Shown here in pieces: positions 1 to 8,293 of a stretch of 40,968 bases of DNA. Numbering within the stretch: the stretch's first letter is position 1; every line of letters begins with the position of its first letter. The stretch lies in contig JAJEGI010000140.1 in NCBI GenBank assembly GCA_022819945.1, positions 1-40,968 on the forward strand, read 5' to 3'. Source of the DNA: Candidatus Poribacteria bacterium. Lineage in GTDB: Bacteria; Poribacteria; WGA-4E; WGA-3G. Made by a program: the position numbers and the translations under genes. Under the pieces are notes generated by a model. It was given only the letters and a program-made list of their open reading frames with translations, ran no database searches and had not been told where the DNA came from.

Positions 1-462
1 ATCGGTGAGATAGGTTAAACTGGTCACTCGAAATGTTCCGGGATCTAATCGTATATCTCGGAAGTCGCCATCTAAATGGGGCGACGGTCTTTTCCACTCG
101 GCTGAAACGGGGAATTTATTGAGTGCCCAGATGCCATCAGGCTGCTGCCTTTCACAATGCGAGATCTCTGGGTATTGAGTGGCGAGTTGTTTGAGGATAG
201 CGAGATAATCAGGCGTGCAACATGCCAAAACATCTGGATGCGTAACACCGAAAAGTTCGGTCAGAGCTCCCGCCCTCTGCGTGTAAAACTCAGAGGTAGG
301 TGGATGTTTGCAATCTTCCCATGAACTCGGATTATCAGCATCCATTCCCATCATGTGCCACATCGCTTCCCTTGCTTTTGTGACAGTCTCTTGTGGAATT
401 AATCCGGAAAAAAGTAGATAGCCTGCTTCTTCAAATTGTGCTAATTGCTGTTCTGTAAGCAT
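1..462 (-). CDS. Phytanoyl-CoA dioxygenase (PhyH) family protein, C-terminus cut by window edge
   Basis: The first 154 codons of a gene running off the left edge, with no stop in frame. The product starts MLTEQQLAQFEEAGYLLF, the typical opening of PhyH-family Fe(II)/2-oxoglutarate oxygenases (a short helix, then 'GYLLFSGLIP'). Near residue 129 it has the HxD iron-binding pair (P-H-L-D-G-D-F); the distal His and 2-oxoglutarate Arg would lie outside the window. The ATG at 462 follows a GGAGG stretch by about 7 nt, which fixes the start. It lies 128 nt downstream of the FAD oxidoreductase on the same strand, so the two may be cotranscribed. Family members hydroxylate varied small molecules; the substrate cannot be told. 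Family assignment is firm, function is not. Confidence 0.85.
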   Translation of the reverse strand, partial: MLTEQQLAQFEEAGYLLFSGLIPQETVTKAREAMWHMMGMDADNPSSWEDCKHPPTSEFYTQRAGALTELFGVTHPDVLACCTPDYLAILKQLATQYPEISHCERQQPDGIWALNKFPVSAEWKRPSPHLDGDFRDIRLDPGTFRVTSLTYLTD

Positions 463-590
463 ATTTTACCTCCAGAATATTTTGGATAGATTAGGAGGGT
501 AAGGGGATAAGTCGCGAGAAATTCGTCCTATAAAACAGGTGTGTTCCGATTTCTAATTCTTATACCATATTTGTGTGTTAATTACAAATA

Positions 591-2156
591 TTAATTGCGG
601 TTGTATGGATCTACTTGGATGTCTAACATCCGCGGTAAGGGGTCCGGATCGAGGTTGGCGACATCAATACCACTGTCCATGGCTTGCATTGCTGCGAGTC
701 CCGCGATCTGACCTGTCGTCATCCATAGTGGTTCCATACGCAGCACCGACATTGCGACATGGGTACTCGACATTGCCACGGGGACGAGTAGGTTATTCAA
801 GTGTCGAGGCAACATCGCACCATAAGGGACTTGACCGGGTTGGGCAGGGCCCTCTGCTTTTTTCGGATACCAGAGGACACCTTCCATAAAGCCGTCCACT
901 GCATAACGCCGATCGTGACAGGGATGAACGTCAAACGAATGTTCGCCAATCGCAATGGCTTGGTCAATCTGTGGGGTTCGTCCGATTTTTGGATCGATAG
1001 TGAAATTATGCTGTGTCACCAATGCTCTACCTTCAATGCGACGACCTTGACGGACATAGATCTGCCACGGCCAGTGTCCAGTATCAACGAACTCGTCCTG
1101 ATGAAGTCCTGCCTTTTTCCACAGATGGCGCGTACTTTCTGGTACCCGCGGTTCGTTTTGAAGGAACCAGATGTAACCTGCGGCGTGATCGAGATGAAAT
1201 TGTGCAAGCCGTTGTCGATGATGCCGTTGTGCCTCGGGCCACGTCCAACTGATGCCCGGGCAATTTAAACTGGTCAACCGATCAATCGAACCGTTTAGTT
1301 GATACTTTTTATTAGGAAGCGGCGTGCCGAGTCCTAATTTCTGTATACGTCCTGTCGCGAAATCATCAAGTAAGGGTAGAAAATCTTGTAGGTGCTGTTC
1401 ATAAGTTGCTGGTTTTTCGATGGGAACGATCTTATCAGGGTCTGTCGTAAAGATACTTCGAGCACAAAAAGCTTGGATAGCGGGCGACGGTTCACCTGTA
1501 TCCGGTGTCAGAATCTGCTCTCCTGTCCGCCAGTTCATGTAGTGTATACCTGCCCGCGACTCCCCGTATTCTTCAACACCTTCACGTCCGACACGATAAG
1601 GGACATCCGCAGCCGCGGCGAGATCGCCTTCGTAGGTCCCATCGATAAAGGTTTTAGCCGTTACAAGCAGCTGCGATGCATCAGTGGTTTCGAGTTTTAC
1701 TTCTGTAATGCGATCTGCTTGTACAGTTGCCTTAACCAAATCATGTCCTCTAAGAAACGCCAATGCATCCGCTTCTGCACCGAGCAGTTGGTCAAAAACG
1801 CGTTCTGCAACCGACGGTTCATAGAACCAACCATCTTGAATGCGTTTCCAATCATCGGAATTCTCGCCGATGGTTCGCTGGTATTCTTCGCGTACTCCAT
1901 TGATGAACTCAATGACCAATCCACCGAACATCTCTCGCCGTACCGCGTCCGTTGTTGATAACCCGCTTGCCATCATCCCACCAGGATGATGTTGTGGACA
2001 CGCAAGGATGACTTTACACCCGCGTCGAGCGGCTTCAATGGCGGCCGCACAACCACCCGGTGTTGAACCGTAGACAAAAACATCGCAATTCAGGGGCCGG
2101 CTCGTCTTTCCTTGTGAGGTTGTATCCGCATGAATTGACTTTGACGGATTTATCAT
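591..2156 (-). CDS. FAD-dependent oxidoreductase (FAD_oxidored family)
   Basis: A 521-residue protein with an N-terminal Rossmann dinucleotide-binding segment (about residues 24-50, D-V-F-V-Y-G-S-T-P-G-G-C-A-A-A followed by an acidic/positive strand end). Next comes the P-G-G-M-M-A-S-G-L-S segment characteristic of the FAD_oxidored family (PF12831), which is common in sugar-degrading Planctomycetes, Lentisphaerae and Poribacteria. There is no signal peptide, so it is presumably cytoplasmic. The ATG at 2156 is preceded by AGGA at close spacing. Its neighbours are a PhyH oxygenase downstream and a LarA-like protein upstream, which suggests a small oxidative catabolic cluster; this is inference. 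Substrate unknown. Confidence 0.88.
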   Translation of the reverse strand: MINPSKSIHADTTSQGKTSRPLNCDVFVYGSTPGGCAAAIEAARRGCKVILACPQHHPGGMMASGLSTTDAVRREMFGGLVIEFINGVREEYQRTIGENSDDWKRIQDGWFYEPSVAERVFDQLLGAEADALAFLRGHDLVKATVQADRITEVKLETTDASQLLVTAKTFIDGTYEGDLAAAADVPYRVGREGVEEYGESRAGIHYMNWRTGEQILTPDTGEPSPAIQAFCARSIFTTDPDKIVPIEKPATYEQHLQDFLPLLDDFATGRIQKLGLGTPLPNKKYQLNGSIDRLTSLNCPGISWTWPEAQRHHRQRLAQFHLDHAAGYIWFLQNEPRVPESTRHLWKKAGLHQDEFVDTGHWPWQIYVRQGRRIEGRALVTQHNFTIDPKIGRTPQIDQAIAIGEHSFDVHPCHDRRYAVDGFMEGVLWYPKKAEGPAQPGQVPYGAMLPRHLNNLLVPVAMSSTHVAMSVLRMEPLWMTTGQIAGLAAMQAMDSGIDVANLDPDPLPRMLDIQVDPYNRN

Positions 2157-2241
2157 ATTTCCTGTTATATCAATTTATACGCTTCCAGAAAAGCATCTCT
2201 GGAAATTCCTGTTTTCTTTCCCTCTGTTTGTGAGAATTCAT

Positions 2242-2535
2242 CTACTGACTGGACAGCGAGTTGCGATGAAGAAAAATCTGCGTTTGCAAGAGACCGCGAG
2301 CGAGTTCGCCGATACGGTAGAACCCATCGCTCCGGGGACATAGGAGATTACTCGCTCTGCTCCACGGGAGGTGGGGGGATCTATATATCTTACCTTGGGC
2401 TTTACGCTTTTCCTCTCTTGCCTTCAAATAATCGTAGAGTTCCTCTATGGAATTGAATTGGGCAGCAAATTCTGCTTTCATTCGATAGCATTCTTCAAGG
2501 ATGGGATCTGTCTGCGGTTCAACATGCTCTTTCAT
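2242..2535 (-). CDS. Small hypothetical protein with charged helical N-terminal half
   Basis: A 97-residue ORF starting M-K-E-H-V-E-P-Q-T-D-P-I-L-E-E-C-Y-R-M-K. The ATG at 2535 is chosen because GAGGAGA sits 6 nt upstream. A longer reading from 2622 would run into the LarA-like gene and has no such site. Residues 1-50 are strongly charged and predicted helical (F-N-S-I-E-E-L-Y-D-Y-L-K-A-R-E-E-K-R-K), as in small antitoxin-like or regulatory proteins. From about residue 53 the sequence becomes proline/arginine/leucine-rich and looks less like coding sequence, so the original reading frame may have been altered there. No toxin partner is recognisable. I do not recognise a named family. Confidence 0.6.
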   Translation of the reverse strand: MKEHVEPQTDPILEECYRMKAEFAAQFNSIEELYDYLKAREEKRKAQGKIYRSPHLPWSRASNLLCPRSDGFYRIGELARGLLQTQIFLHRNSLSSQ

Positions 2536-2594
2536 CTGTATCTCCTCAATTAATGCCTCGGGTGTACAGAGGGTTGTTGGTTGATATCCAGCGG

Positions 2595-3884
2595 TTAGAC
2601 AAACCGAGTGCGCAGTGCCCATAAACCCTGCCCCGGTTCACTGATATAGAAAAAACCTCCGTCGTTGAAGCCGTCAGCAAGCGTTTCGGGGTTGTATTTA
2701 GTAAGCACTTGGTTGAGAGGTGCCCACTGGTAACCAACCGATTCGATTTCGGCTTGGGTGAGATGTTCCGTCGCATAGGTGACTTTGAAACGTCCTTCGG
2801 TGCTACCGTGAATCAGGTGCGCGGCGGCGGAGAGGTTCTCCTGCAACTCAGGGTTTTCGGAGACAGCACTGAGCGTTGCAGGTGTGCCGCGATAGCCGTA
2901 CTTTCGGATGAGTCGATCGATTTCAGCGTCCTCACCAAATTCACGGAGTCCGGGTGCGATGATAATCAGCTCACCGTCATCTGCCATCGCCATCCGTGTG
3001 CGGTAGATCGCCTTGTTGCCGAGCCATGTGCTTTTAAACTCCCTCGGATCTAAATAGACGACCACTTTCGATAGCGGTGAATCCAAGAACGTCATATTAA
3101 CGGCTCTGCTCAATTCGGCGGCGGTTTCAAAAGTTTGGGCATCGTCGCCGATGTAGAGTCCACGCATCACGCGCTCTCCAGTAGCATCGGCATCCATGAC
3201 GCTCATGACATACAGAATACCGAGTTGTTTTAGGTATTGCGCATGTGCGTAATTCAGGACTCTCCTGACAGAGGTATCCGTGCGTCCCATCAGGCGTTCC
3301 ATACCGTCTACGGCACCGAGGAAATGCGATTTGTTAATCATCTCAACGCCACCCGCACCGACGAGGATGTTTTTAAACCCATTAGCGATACCGATAACCT
3401 CATGCGGGATCACCTGTCCGACAGAGATGATGAGTTCGTAGGGGCTGGGTGACCCAGTTTCCCCGACAAGATGGCGGTTTACGGCGACAGGAATACTATA
3501 ATCAAGTTTGCCGCCCGATACTTCCTGTACAAATTCAGAGGGTACTTCTCCAAAATGGTGGAGTCCGGTCCGCCAGTTATGGACATGATATGTCGCTTTC
3601 GGCAAATCGCCGTACATCTCAGCGATCTGTGATTCGGTCATTGGGGCGTGTGTGCCGATGGCAGGCAATATGTCAAAGGTAGTACCGTTTGCGGTGTCCC
3701 ACAATTCATAGAGAAGTTGGGTCAACTCACCAGCGTTGGAGTGGAGGCGTGTTATGTCCGGCGGGATCACCAGAATCTTTTTCGGGATACCGCCTAACTT
3801 GAGGAGTGCTTCGTGCAGTAAGGCGCGTTTTTCTTCGGATGTGATGACGGTGTCTTTTCCGCCATGAGCAACATAAGTCGGCAT
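2595..3884 (-). CDS. LarA/DUF2088-like protein (nickel-dependent lactate racemase family)
   Basis: A 429-residue protein of the DUF2088 (LarA-like) family. Visible motifs are P-P-D-I-T-R-L-H near residue 40, G-T-H-A-P-M-T near 75, G-Q-V-I-P-H-E-V-I-G-I-A-N-G near 155 and G-G-V-E-M-I-N-K-S-H-F near 180. The His and Lys residues in these segments match where LarA binds the nickel-pincer cofactor and substrate. Family members racemise or epimerise 2-hydroxyacids and sugar acids; the substrate here is unknown. The ATG at 3884 was preferred over the longer frame because the extra 56 residues are low-quality and overlap the upstream repeat. The start is preceded by the A-rich leader also seen before 17349 and 32689. 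No LarB/C/E cofactor genes are in the window. Confidence 0.85.
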   Translation of the reverse strand: MPTYVAHGGKDTVITSEEKRALLHEALLKLGGIPKKILVIPPDITRLHSNAGELTQLLYELWDTANGTTFDILPAIGTHAPMTESQIAEMYGDLPKATYHVHNWRTGLHHFGEVPSEFVQEVSGGKLDYSIPVAVNRHLVGETGSPSPYELIISVGQVIPHEVIGIANGFKNILVGAGGVEMINKSHFLGAVDGMERLMGRTDTSVRRVLNYAHAQYLKQLGILYVMSVMDADATGERVMRGLYIGDDAQTFETAAELSRAVNMTFLDSPLSKVVVYLDPREFKSTWLGNKAIYRTRMAMADDGELIIIAPGLREFGEDAEIDRLIRKYGYRGTPATLSAVSENPELQENLSAAAHLIHGSTEGRFKVTYATEHLTQAEIESVGYQWAPLNQVLTKYNPETLADGFNDGGFFYISEPGQGLWALRTRFV

Positions 3885-3922
3885 TTTTTTATATTTCCTT
3901 GCGGTTCGGTAAGGTGAGTCGT
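3882..3922 (-). repeat. Repeated 5' leader, copy 1 (LarA-like gene)
   Basis: Read on the minus strand this is CACCTTACCGAACCGCAAGG followed by an A/T-rich stretch ending at the start codon. Nearly the same sequence directly precedes the start codons at 17349 and 32689, in front of unrelated genes. AAGG lies about 12 nt from the ATG, longer than the usual Shine-Dalgarno spacing. Confidence 0.65.
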
Positions 3923-3990
3923 AGTGATAACGTTCCTCGCCGTATATCCAGCGCGCCCGTTGGTTGTGCTTCCCAAATCGTAATGGGAAA

Positions 3991-4053
3991 ATGGAAGTCG
4001 GGAAGGGTGGAAGCACTATCTTACGCGCAGCGATTTCCTTCCAACCTTCCATG
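3991..4053. repeat. Purine/pyrimidine GGAAG...CTTCC inverted repeat, copy 1
   Basis: A purine-rich run (ATGGAAGTCGGGAAGGGTGG, 3991-4010) faces a pyrimidine-rich run (CCTTCCAACCTTCCATG, about 4037-4053), able to form an imperfect hairpin between the secreted-protein gene and the LarA-like gene. Similar paired tracts occur at about 23848-23900 and 28605-28673. Confidence 0.45.
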
Positions 4054-4060
4054 CTTTTGT

Positions 4061-4840
4061 TTAATAGGTATCCTTAATCGCGCCCCAAGTCGTGCTGAGT
4101 TTATCCTGTGGTTCGACGGGTAGAACGAGGTCTTCCACAGAATCACCAATAAAAATGTTATCGATATAAACGAGGCCGTAGTTGCCGAATTTACCGGTTT
4201 TGAAGTTCCCGTCTTCACCTTCGGTCGCTGGATCGATTTTATCAAACGATCTGTTATCTTTCCGCTCTTTCAGTTTGAAAGTGAACTTATCACCTTTGAG
4301 GATCAGTTGGGCGCGATACCAGACTTCGGGTTCATTTTCCACCAGTCCGCCTTGGACGAGTGCCCAACCGCCTTGGCGTTTGTAGAAGTGATAATCTCTA
4401 CCCCCTTGCCGCCGGTCGCTGAGATAGAATTTTTCGCCATCTTGAAAGCGAAAAACAACCCCCATGTAGAAGTCATCGGGGAACATTATATCCCATTCAG
4501 CGACGTAATCGTCCCAACCCGCGTCGCCGACAACATAAATGGAGCCGCCGACATCGTGCCGTGAGTCGTTAGATGGGTTGTCAGCAGTCAACAAGACTTT
4601 ATTGCTTGCTTTTTTCGGGTCAGCGACGACTTTAGCGGTTGTTTTGCCGTCGTGTCCGACTTCCCATTTGCCCGGTTCTGCTCCGATCTTATCTTTCTCA
4701 AAATCATCGTGAAACAGTAGCACTGCCGATGCTTGTCCTGCTATACTGAGACCCAACAACAGGACGATAATTTTAAGCCCAAGTTTTGTTTTTTCAGGAA
4801 CTTGGCTACATCGAAAAAGAGATAGATTTTTGAAAATCAT
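4061..4840 (-). CDS. Secreted beta-sandwich (DUF1080/LamG-like) protein with shared C-terminal tail
   Basis: A 259-residue protein with an N-terminal hydrophobic signal sequence (about residues 20-39, ending A-S-A). The next 180 residues look like a jelly-roll of the 3-keto-disaccharide hydrolase/LamG type: L-L-F-H-D-D-F-E-K at the start, W-D-I-M-F-P-D-D-F-Y-M-G-V-V-F-R-F in the middle and G-L-V-Y-I-D-N-I near the end. It ends P-V-E-P-Q-D-K-L-S-T-T-W-G-A-I-K, nearly identical to the tails of the LamG proteins at 35100-35861 and 35943-36722, suggesting a shared sorting or anchoring signal. The ATG at 4840 follows AAGGAG by 7 nt. A glycan-binding or glycan-cleaving role is plausible; no catalytic residues can be assigned. 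Confidence 0.75.
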   Translation of the reverse strand: MIFKNLSLFRCSQVPEKTKLGLKIIVLLLGLSIAGQASAVLLFHDDFEKDKIGAEPGKWEVGHDGKTTAKVVADPKKASNKVLLTADNPSNDSRHDVGGSIYVVGDAGWDDYVAEWDIMFPDDFYMGVVFRFQDGEKFYLSDRRQGGRDYHFYKRQGGWALVQGGLVENEPEVWYRAQLILKGDKFTFKLKERKDNRSFDKIDPATEGEDGNFKTGKFGNYGLVYIDNIFIGDSVEDLVLPVEPQDKLSTTWGAIKDTY

Positions 4841-4906
4841 TGTCTTCTCCTTATTGAAATAGACCGAGATTTGGTGAAGATTGAGTAGATATTTCGGTAA
4901 CTGAAA

Positions 4907-5659
4907 TTACTGTGCCACAACTGGATTTTTCAGAACGCCAATGCCTTCAATCTCAATTTCAACGACATCACCGGCTTTCAATGCAGTCGTTGTGCCGGGT
5001 GTACCCGTAAAGATTGCATCTCCGGGTTCAAGGGTTATCGCCTGTGAGATGAAACTGACAACTGTCGTCACCGGGAAAATGAGATCTGCAGTTGTCTGCT
5101 TCTGAACGACTTCGCCGTTGATGCGTGTCTCCAATTGCGCGTCGGTGTAATCAACGTCAGTCGCGATGACGGGACCGATGGGTCCGAAGGTATCCGATGC
5201 TTTGGCGCGCCACCACTGCATATCATCGCTCTGCCATGTGCGTGCACTGACATCGTTACCACAGGTTACACCCAAAATATTGGCGGCTGCCTCTTCCGGT
5301 GTCGCTTTCCGAGTCTGTTTCTTCATGATGACAACGAGTTCGCCTTCGGCGTGTACGTCATCATCGCCGTCAGGTAGTTCAATATTGCCACCCGGATCGT
5401 TGATACAGGAAGGCGTTTTGATGAAGATTTCAGGGTTTTGTGGTTCCGGTGCGCCGTCCAAATGACTCCGATAATTCAGACCGACAGCCAACACCTTTGT
5501 CGGTATTGTCGGTGCGAGGAGTTGGACATCCGCCAATGCGACGGTATCGCCTGTTTCGCAGTGTTCACCGAAGGGACATCCCGATAGGACCTTCAGGTTT
5601 TCTCCTGAGACAATGCCGTAGCTGATTGTGCCATTTAATTCATAGCGTGCAAATTTCAT
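4907..5659 (-). CDS. Fumarylacetoacetate hydrolase (FAH) family protein
   Basis: A 250-residue FAH-superfamily enzyme. It shows the diagnostic core K-V-L-A-V-G-L-N-Y-R-S-H (near residue 53), the acidic metal-binding segment H-A-E-G-E-L-V-V-I-M (near 102), G-N-D-V-S-A-R-T-W-Q and the end motif G-D-A-I-F-T-G-T-P-G-T-T. These enzymes hydrolyse or isomerise beta-diketo acids, often in aromatic or sugar-acid degradation; the exact reaction is open. The ATG at 5659 has AAGGAGA 5 nt upstream and beats the longer in-frame start at 5695. A well-formed promoter at 5711-5739 reads into it. It is the first gene of the leftward cluster that includes the LarA-like and FAD oxidoreductase genes. Confidence 0.9.
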   Translation of the reverse strand: MKFARYELNGTISYGIVSGENLKVLSGCPFGEHCETGDTVALADVQLLAPTIPTKVLAVGLNYRSHLDGAPEPQNPEIFIKTPSCINDPGGNIELPDGDDDVHAEGELVVIMKKQTRKATPEEAAANILGVTCGNDVSARTWQSDDMQWWRAKASDTFGPIGPVIATDVDYTDAQLETRINGEVVQKQTTADLIFPVTTVVSFISQAITLEPGDAIFTGTPGTTTALKAGDVVEIEIEGIGVLKNPVVAQ

Positions 5660-5710
5660 AGTTTCTCCTTTGATTTTCCGGCAAGTAACGCACAAACCGA
5701 AAGTTATTAT

Positions 5711-5739
5711 ATTTTACCTTGTATGTGAGGGACTGTCAA
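5711..5739 (-). promoter_or_regulatory. Sigma70-type promoter for the FAH-family gene
   Basis: On the minus strand, TTGACA (5739-5734) is followed by exactly 17 nt and TAAAAT (5716-5711), about 50 nt upstream of the ATG at 5659. Perfect -35 with a near-consensus -10. Confidence 0.7.
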
Positions 5740-5810
5740 TTGATTTCTTTCAAATGGCTGTCAGCAGTGTTAATATGGTTACACTCCGTTTTTTTTTGCT
5801 TTGCCGTAAT

Positions 5811-5839
5811 TTGACATTGCCCTCAAAATGTGGTAAAAT
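5811..5839 (+). promoter_or_regulatory. Sigma70-type promoter for argC
   Basis: TTGACA (5811-5816), 17 nt, TAAAAT (5834-5839), 48 nt before the argC ATG. Same hexamers and spacing as the divergent promoter at 5711-5739. Confidence 0.75.
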
Positions 5840-5887
5840 TCCTACATAATTTATGACCTCGTAGTAAAGGGCACAAGGTGAGATGTA

Positions 5888-6931
5888 ATGATAAAAATTG
5901 GGATTGTTGGTGCATCAGGATATAGCGGCAGTGAGTTGTTACGCATTCTCGCTAACCATTCTGGCGGATTACAGGTTGCACTCTGTACTTCTGAAACCTA
6001 CGCGGGGCAGCGTATTGACAGTGTCCTTCCAAATCTTCGCGGGTTTCTCTCGTCCGCATTTGAACCTTTAGACCTTGACTCCCTCAAAGAGCGGGTAGAT
6101 GCCGTTGTCCTCGCTGTTCCGCACAAAGTCGCGATGTCGTTCGCGCCGCAAATTCTGGCGCAAGGTTTACGCGTCGTGGATTTTAGCGCGGACTATCGAC
6201 TTGGGGATGCCGATACATACCAAGCGTGGTATCACACTGAACATACCAGCGCGGAACTCATGCAGCAAGCGGTATATGGGTTGCCGGAACGGTATCGTGC
6301 CAAAATTCGGGATGCCCAACTTGTGGCGAATCCGGGGTGTTATCCGACGAGTGCGACGCTCGCAGCACTGCCGTTGGTCGCGCAAGGTGTCGTGAAATTG
6401 GACTCCATCATTGTTGACTCGAAGTCCGGCATTTCGGGTGCCGGTCCGAAACCTCGCGAGAATACACACTATCCGAATCGAGAGTCTAACGTTGTCGCCT
6501 ACAACATCGGTTCACATCGACATACGCCGGAAATCGAACAGGAGTTGAGTGCTGTTGCCTCGGCACCTGTTTGTGTGACATTCACGCCGCACCTTGTCCC
6601 GATGACGCGGGGTATTCTCAGTACCGTCTATATGCGTCTCACCGAAGAGATGTCCACTGAAGAAGCCCTTGGCATGTATTCAGACTTTTACGAGCATGAG
6701 CCGTTTGTTCGGGTGCTCCCGTCGGGCGCATACCCGGAGACAAAAGCAGTACTCGGCAGCAATTATTGTGATGTTGGACTTGAAGTGGATACGCGGACCC
6801 GCCGTGTCGTCGCGATGGCAGCGATTGATAATCTTGGTAAAGGTGCGGCTGGTGCTGTTGTGCAGAATCTCAATCTGATGTTCGGTTTTGATGAAACCGA
6901 TGGGCTGAAAGTGCCGGGGATGATGCCTTAA
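5888..6931 (+). CDS. argC: N-acetyl-gamma-glutamyl-phosphate reductase
   Basis: A 347-residue ArgC, the NADPH-dependent third step of arginine (ornithine) biosynthesis in the cytoplasm. Seen: the N-terminal Rossmann motif G-I-V-G-A-S-G-Y-S-G-S-E-L (residues 5-17), the substrate-binding D-F-S-A-D-Y-R-L, the catalytic Cys in V-A-N-P-G-C-Y-P-T-S-A (near 150), and S-G-I-S-G-A-G plus H-R-H-T-P-E-I-E further on. Length matches the family. An AAGGTGAG ribosome site precedes the ATG, and a strong promoter lies at 5811-5839. No other arg genes are in the window. It is followed by a repeat element and then lpxB, so any cotranscription with lpxB would run through the repeat. Confidence 0.97.
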   Translation: MIKIGIVGASGYSGSELLRILANHSGGLQVALCTSETYAGQRIDSVLPNLRGFLSSAFEPLDLDSLKERVDAVVLAVPHKVAMSFAPQILAQGLRVVDFSADYRLGDADTYQAWYHTEHTSAELMQQAVYGLPERYRAKIRDAQLVANPGCYPTSATLAALPLVAQGVVKLDSIIVDSKSGISGAGPKPRENTHYPNRESNVVAYNIGSHRHTPEIEQELSAVASAPVCVTFTPHLVPMTRGILSTVYMRLTEEMSTEEALGMYSDFYEHEPFVRVLPSGAYPETKAVLGSNYCDVGLEVDTRTRRVVAMAAIDNLGKGAAGAVVQNLNLMFGFDETDGLKVPGMMP

Positions 6932-6932
6932 T

Positions 6933-7008
6933 AGTTATCAGTTTTCAGTTAAGGGACCATTTGTGGCGGGTACAAACCTTGTGACTACCACAAGTGCGTA
7001 ACTACTCT
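6933..7008. repeat. TTAACTGA-family intergenic element, copy 1
   Basis: Starts AGTTATCAGTTTTCAGTTAA (6933-6952), contains the small palindrome CTTGTGACTACCACAAG (about 6978-6994) and ends near GTAACTACT. The same layout (terminal AGTTATC/TTAACTGA, internal TTGTGGC...GCCACAA) recurs at 24974-25066, with a partial copy at 17391-17425. Sits directly between argC and lpxB. Confidence 0.6.
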
Positions 7009-7042
7009 CACTGTGAGGCATGATAACTATTTGGAGATTATT

Positions 7043-8206
7043 GTGCCGAAAGTTATGATTGTTGCGGGTGAGCCATCTGGTGATCTGCACGCTTCCCATG
7101 TTGCCCGGCAACTCAAGACACTGTGTCCCGATATAACACTCTTCGGCATGGGTGGCGATCAGATGGCAGCGGCATCGGTGAAACTTGATCTGCACATCCG
7201 AGATTCCGCTGTTATGGGGTTTGCCGATGTTGTCACTGTCCTCCCCATGTTCCTTCGGAAACAGGCGTATCTGAAACGTCGTATCCGTGAGGAACACCCT
7301 GATGTACTCCTTCTTGTCGATTTTGCCGAGTTTAATATGCCGTTAGCCAAATTTGCTTGGCGGCGTGGTGTATCAGTTGTCTATTACATCCCCCCGAAAG
7401 CGTGGGCATGGCGTGCGAACCGTGCGCGGAAGTTGGCAAAGTGGGCAGATGTTGTTGCTGCGATCTTCCCTTTTGAGGCTGAATTTTACCGAAACGCCGG
7501 TGCGAACGCTGAATTCGTTGGGCATCCACTTATCGATTTTGCCCAAACCTCCTTAACGATGCACGAGGCGCGAGAACATCTCAATTTATGTGAAATGAGA
7601 GATGATCAGGAAGCACCTGTTATCGGGTTGATGCCGGGGAGTCGCCGTTCCGAGATCCGACACATCTTGCCTGTCATGTTAGCAGCCGCTGCGAATATTG
7701 CCCAGGTCTATCCGAATGCACAGTGGGTTCTTCCGTTAGCCCCCGGAATTTCCCGTGAACGCATTGCGAAATGCCAACAGGAATTGTCAGATGTTGAGAT
7801 CCCGTCCATCAAAATCGTGGAAGGGATGACCTACACAACGATGCGCGCATCGACCCTGTTGTTGGTTACCTCTGGCACAGCGACGCTTGAGGCAACATGT
7901 ATCGGTACACCAATGATTATCCTCTTTCGTACGGCAGCACTTAATTGGCACATCGTTAAAGCATTGACACCATTAAATCGGAGCGGACTCCCCAACCTTA
8001 TTGCTGGACGCGACATTGTCCCAGAACTACTACAGACGGAACTGACACCGGCTGCTTTGACAGCGTTGGCACTCGATTTTCTACGGAACCCACAGAAACG
8101 GGAAGAACAACAGGATGCGCTTCAAGCCGTTTACGCACAACTCGGTACGGCCGGTGCCGCTGAACGCACAGCCGAATTGATATTTTTAAATGTTCGCCAA
8201 GCGTGA
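7043..8206 (+). CDS. lpxB: Lipid-A-disaccharide synthase
   Basis: A 387-residue LpxB, a GT19 glycosyltransferase that condenses UDP-2,3-diacylglucosamine with lipid X to give the lipid A disaccharide at the inner membrane. Family signatures: V-M-I-V-A-G-E-P-S-G-D-L-H-A-S-H at the N-terminus, S-A-V-M-G-F-A-D-V, Y-Y-I-P-P-K-A-W-A-W, F-V-G-H-P-L, G-L-M-P-G-S-R-R-S-E-I and S-G-T-A-T-L-E-A. The start is taken as GTG at 7043 because TTTGGAG lies about 6 nt upstream; GTG 7013 lies in the repeat element and ATG 7055 is also possible. lpxK follows after a short gap, forming a lipid A operon. Confidence 0.95.
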   Translation: MPKVMIVAGEPSGDLHASHVARQLKTLCPDITLFGMGGDQMAAASVKLDLHIRDSAVMGFADVVTVLPMFLRKQAYLKRRIREEHPDVLLLVDFAEFNMPLAKFAWRRGVSVVYYIPPKAWAWRANRARKLAKWADVVAAIFPFEAEFYRNAGANAEFVGHPLIDFAQTSLTMHEAREHLNLCEMRDDQEAPVIGLMPGSRRSEIRHILPVMLAAAANIAQVYPNAQWVLPLAPGISRERIAKCQQELSDVEIPSIKIVEGMTYTTMRASTLLLVTSGTATLEATCIGTPMIILFRTAALNWHIVKALTPLNRSGLPNLIAGRDIVPELLQTELTPAALTALALDFLRNPQKREEQQDALQAVYAQLGTAGAAERTAELIFLNVRQA

Positions 8207-8293
8207 ATGCAGATCGTTGGTAAGATAAGGGTTTTCGCTTAAAATTCGCACGCGCCGTTGTTGCGTGCTACCGGCACTTATGAACAATTTCTA

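Noticed and set aside
575..2000. Several plus-strand ORFs opposite the FAD oxidoreductase
   Set aside because: Antisense shadows of a well-supported gene, with unlikely composition.
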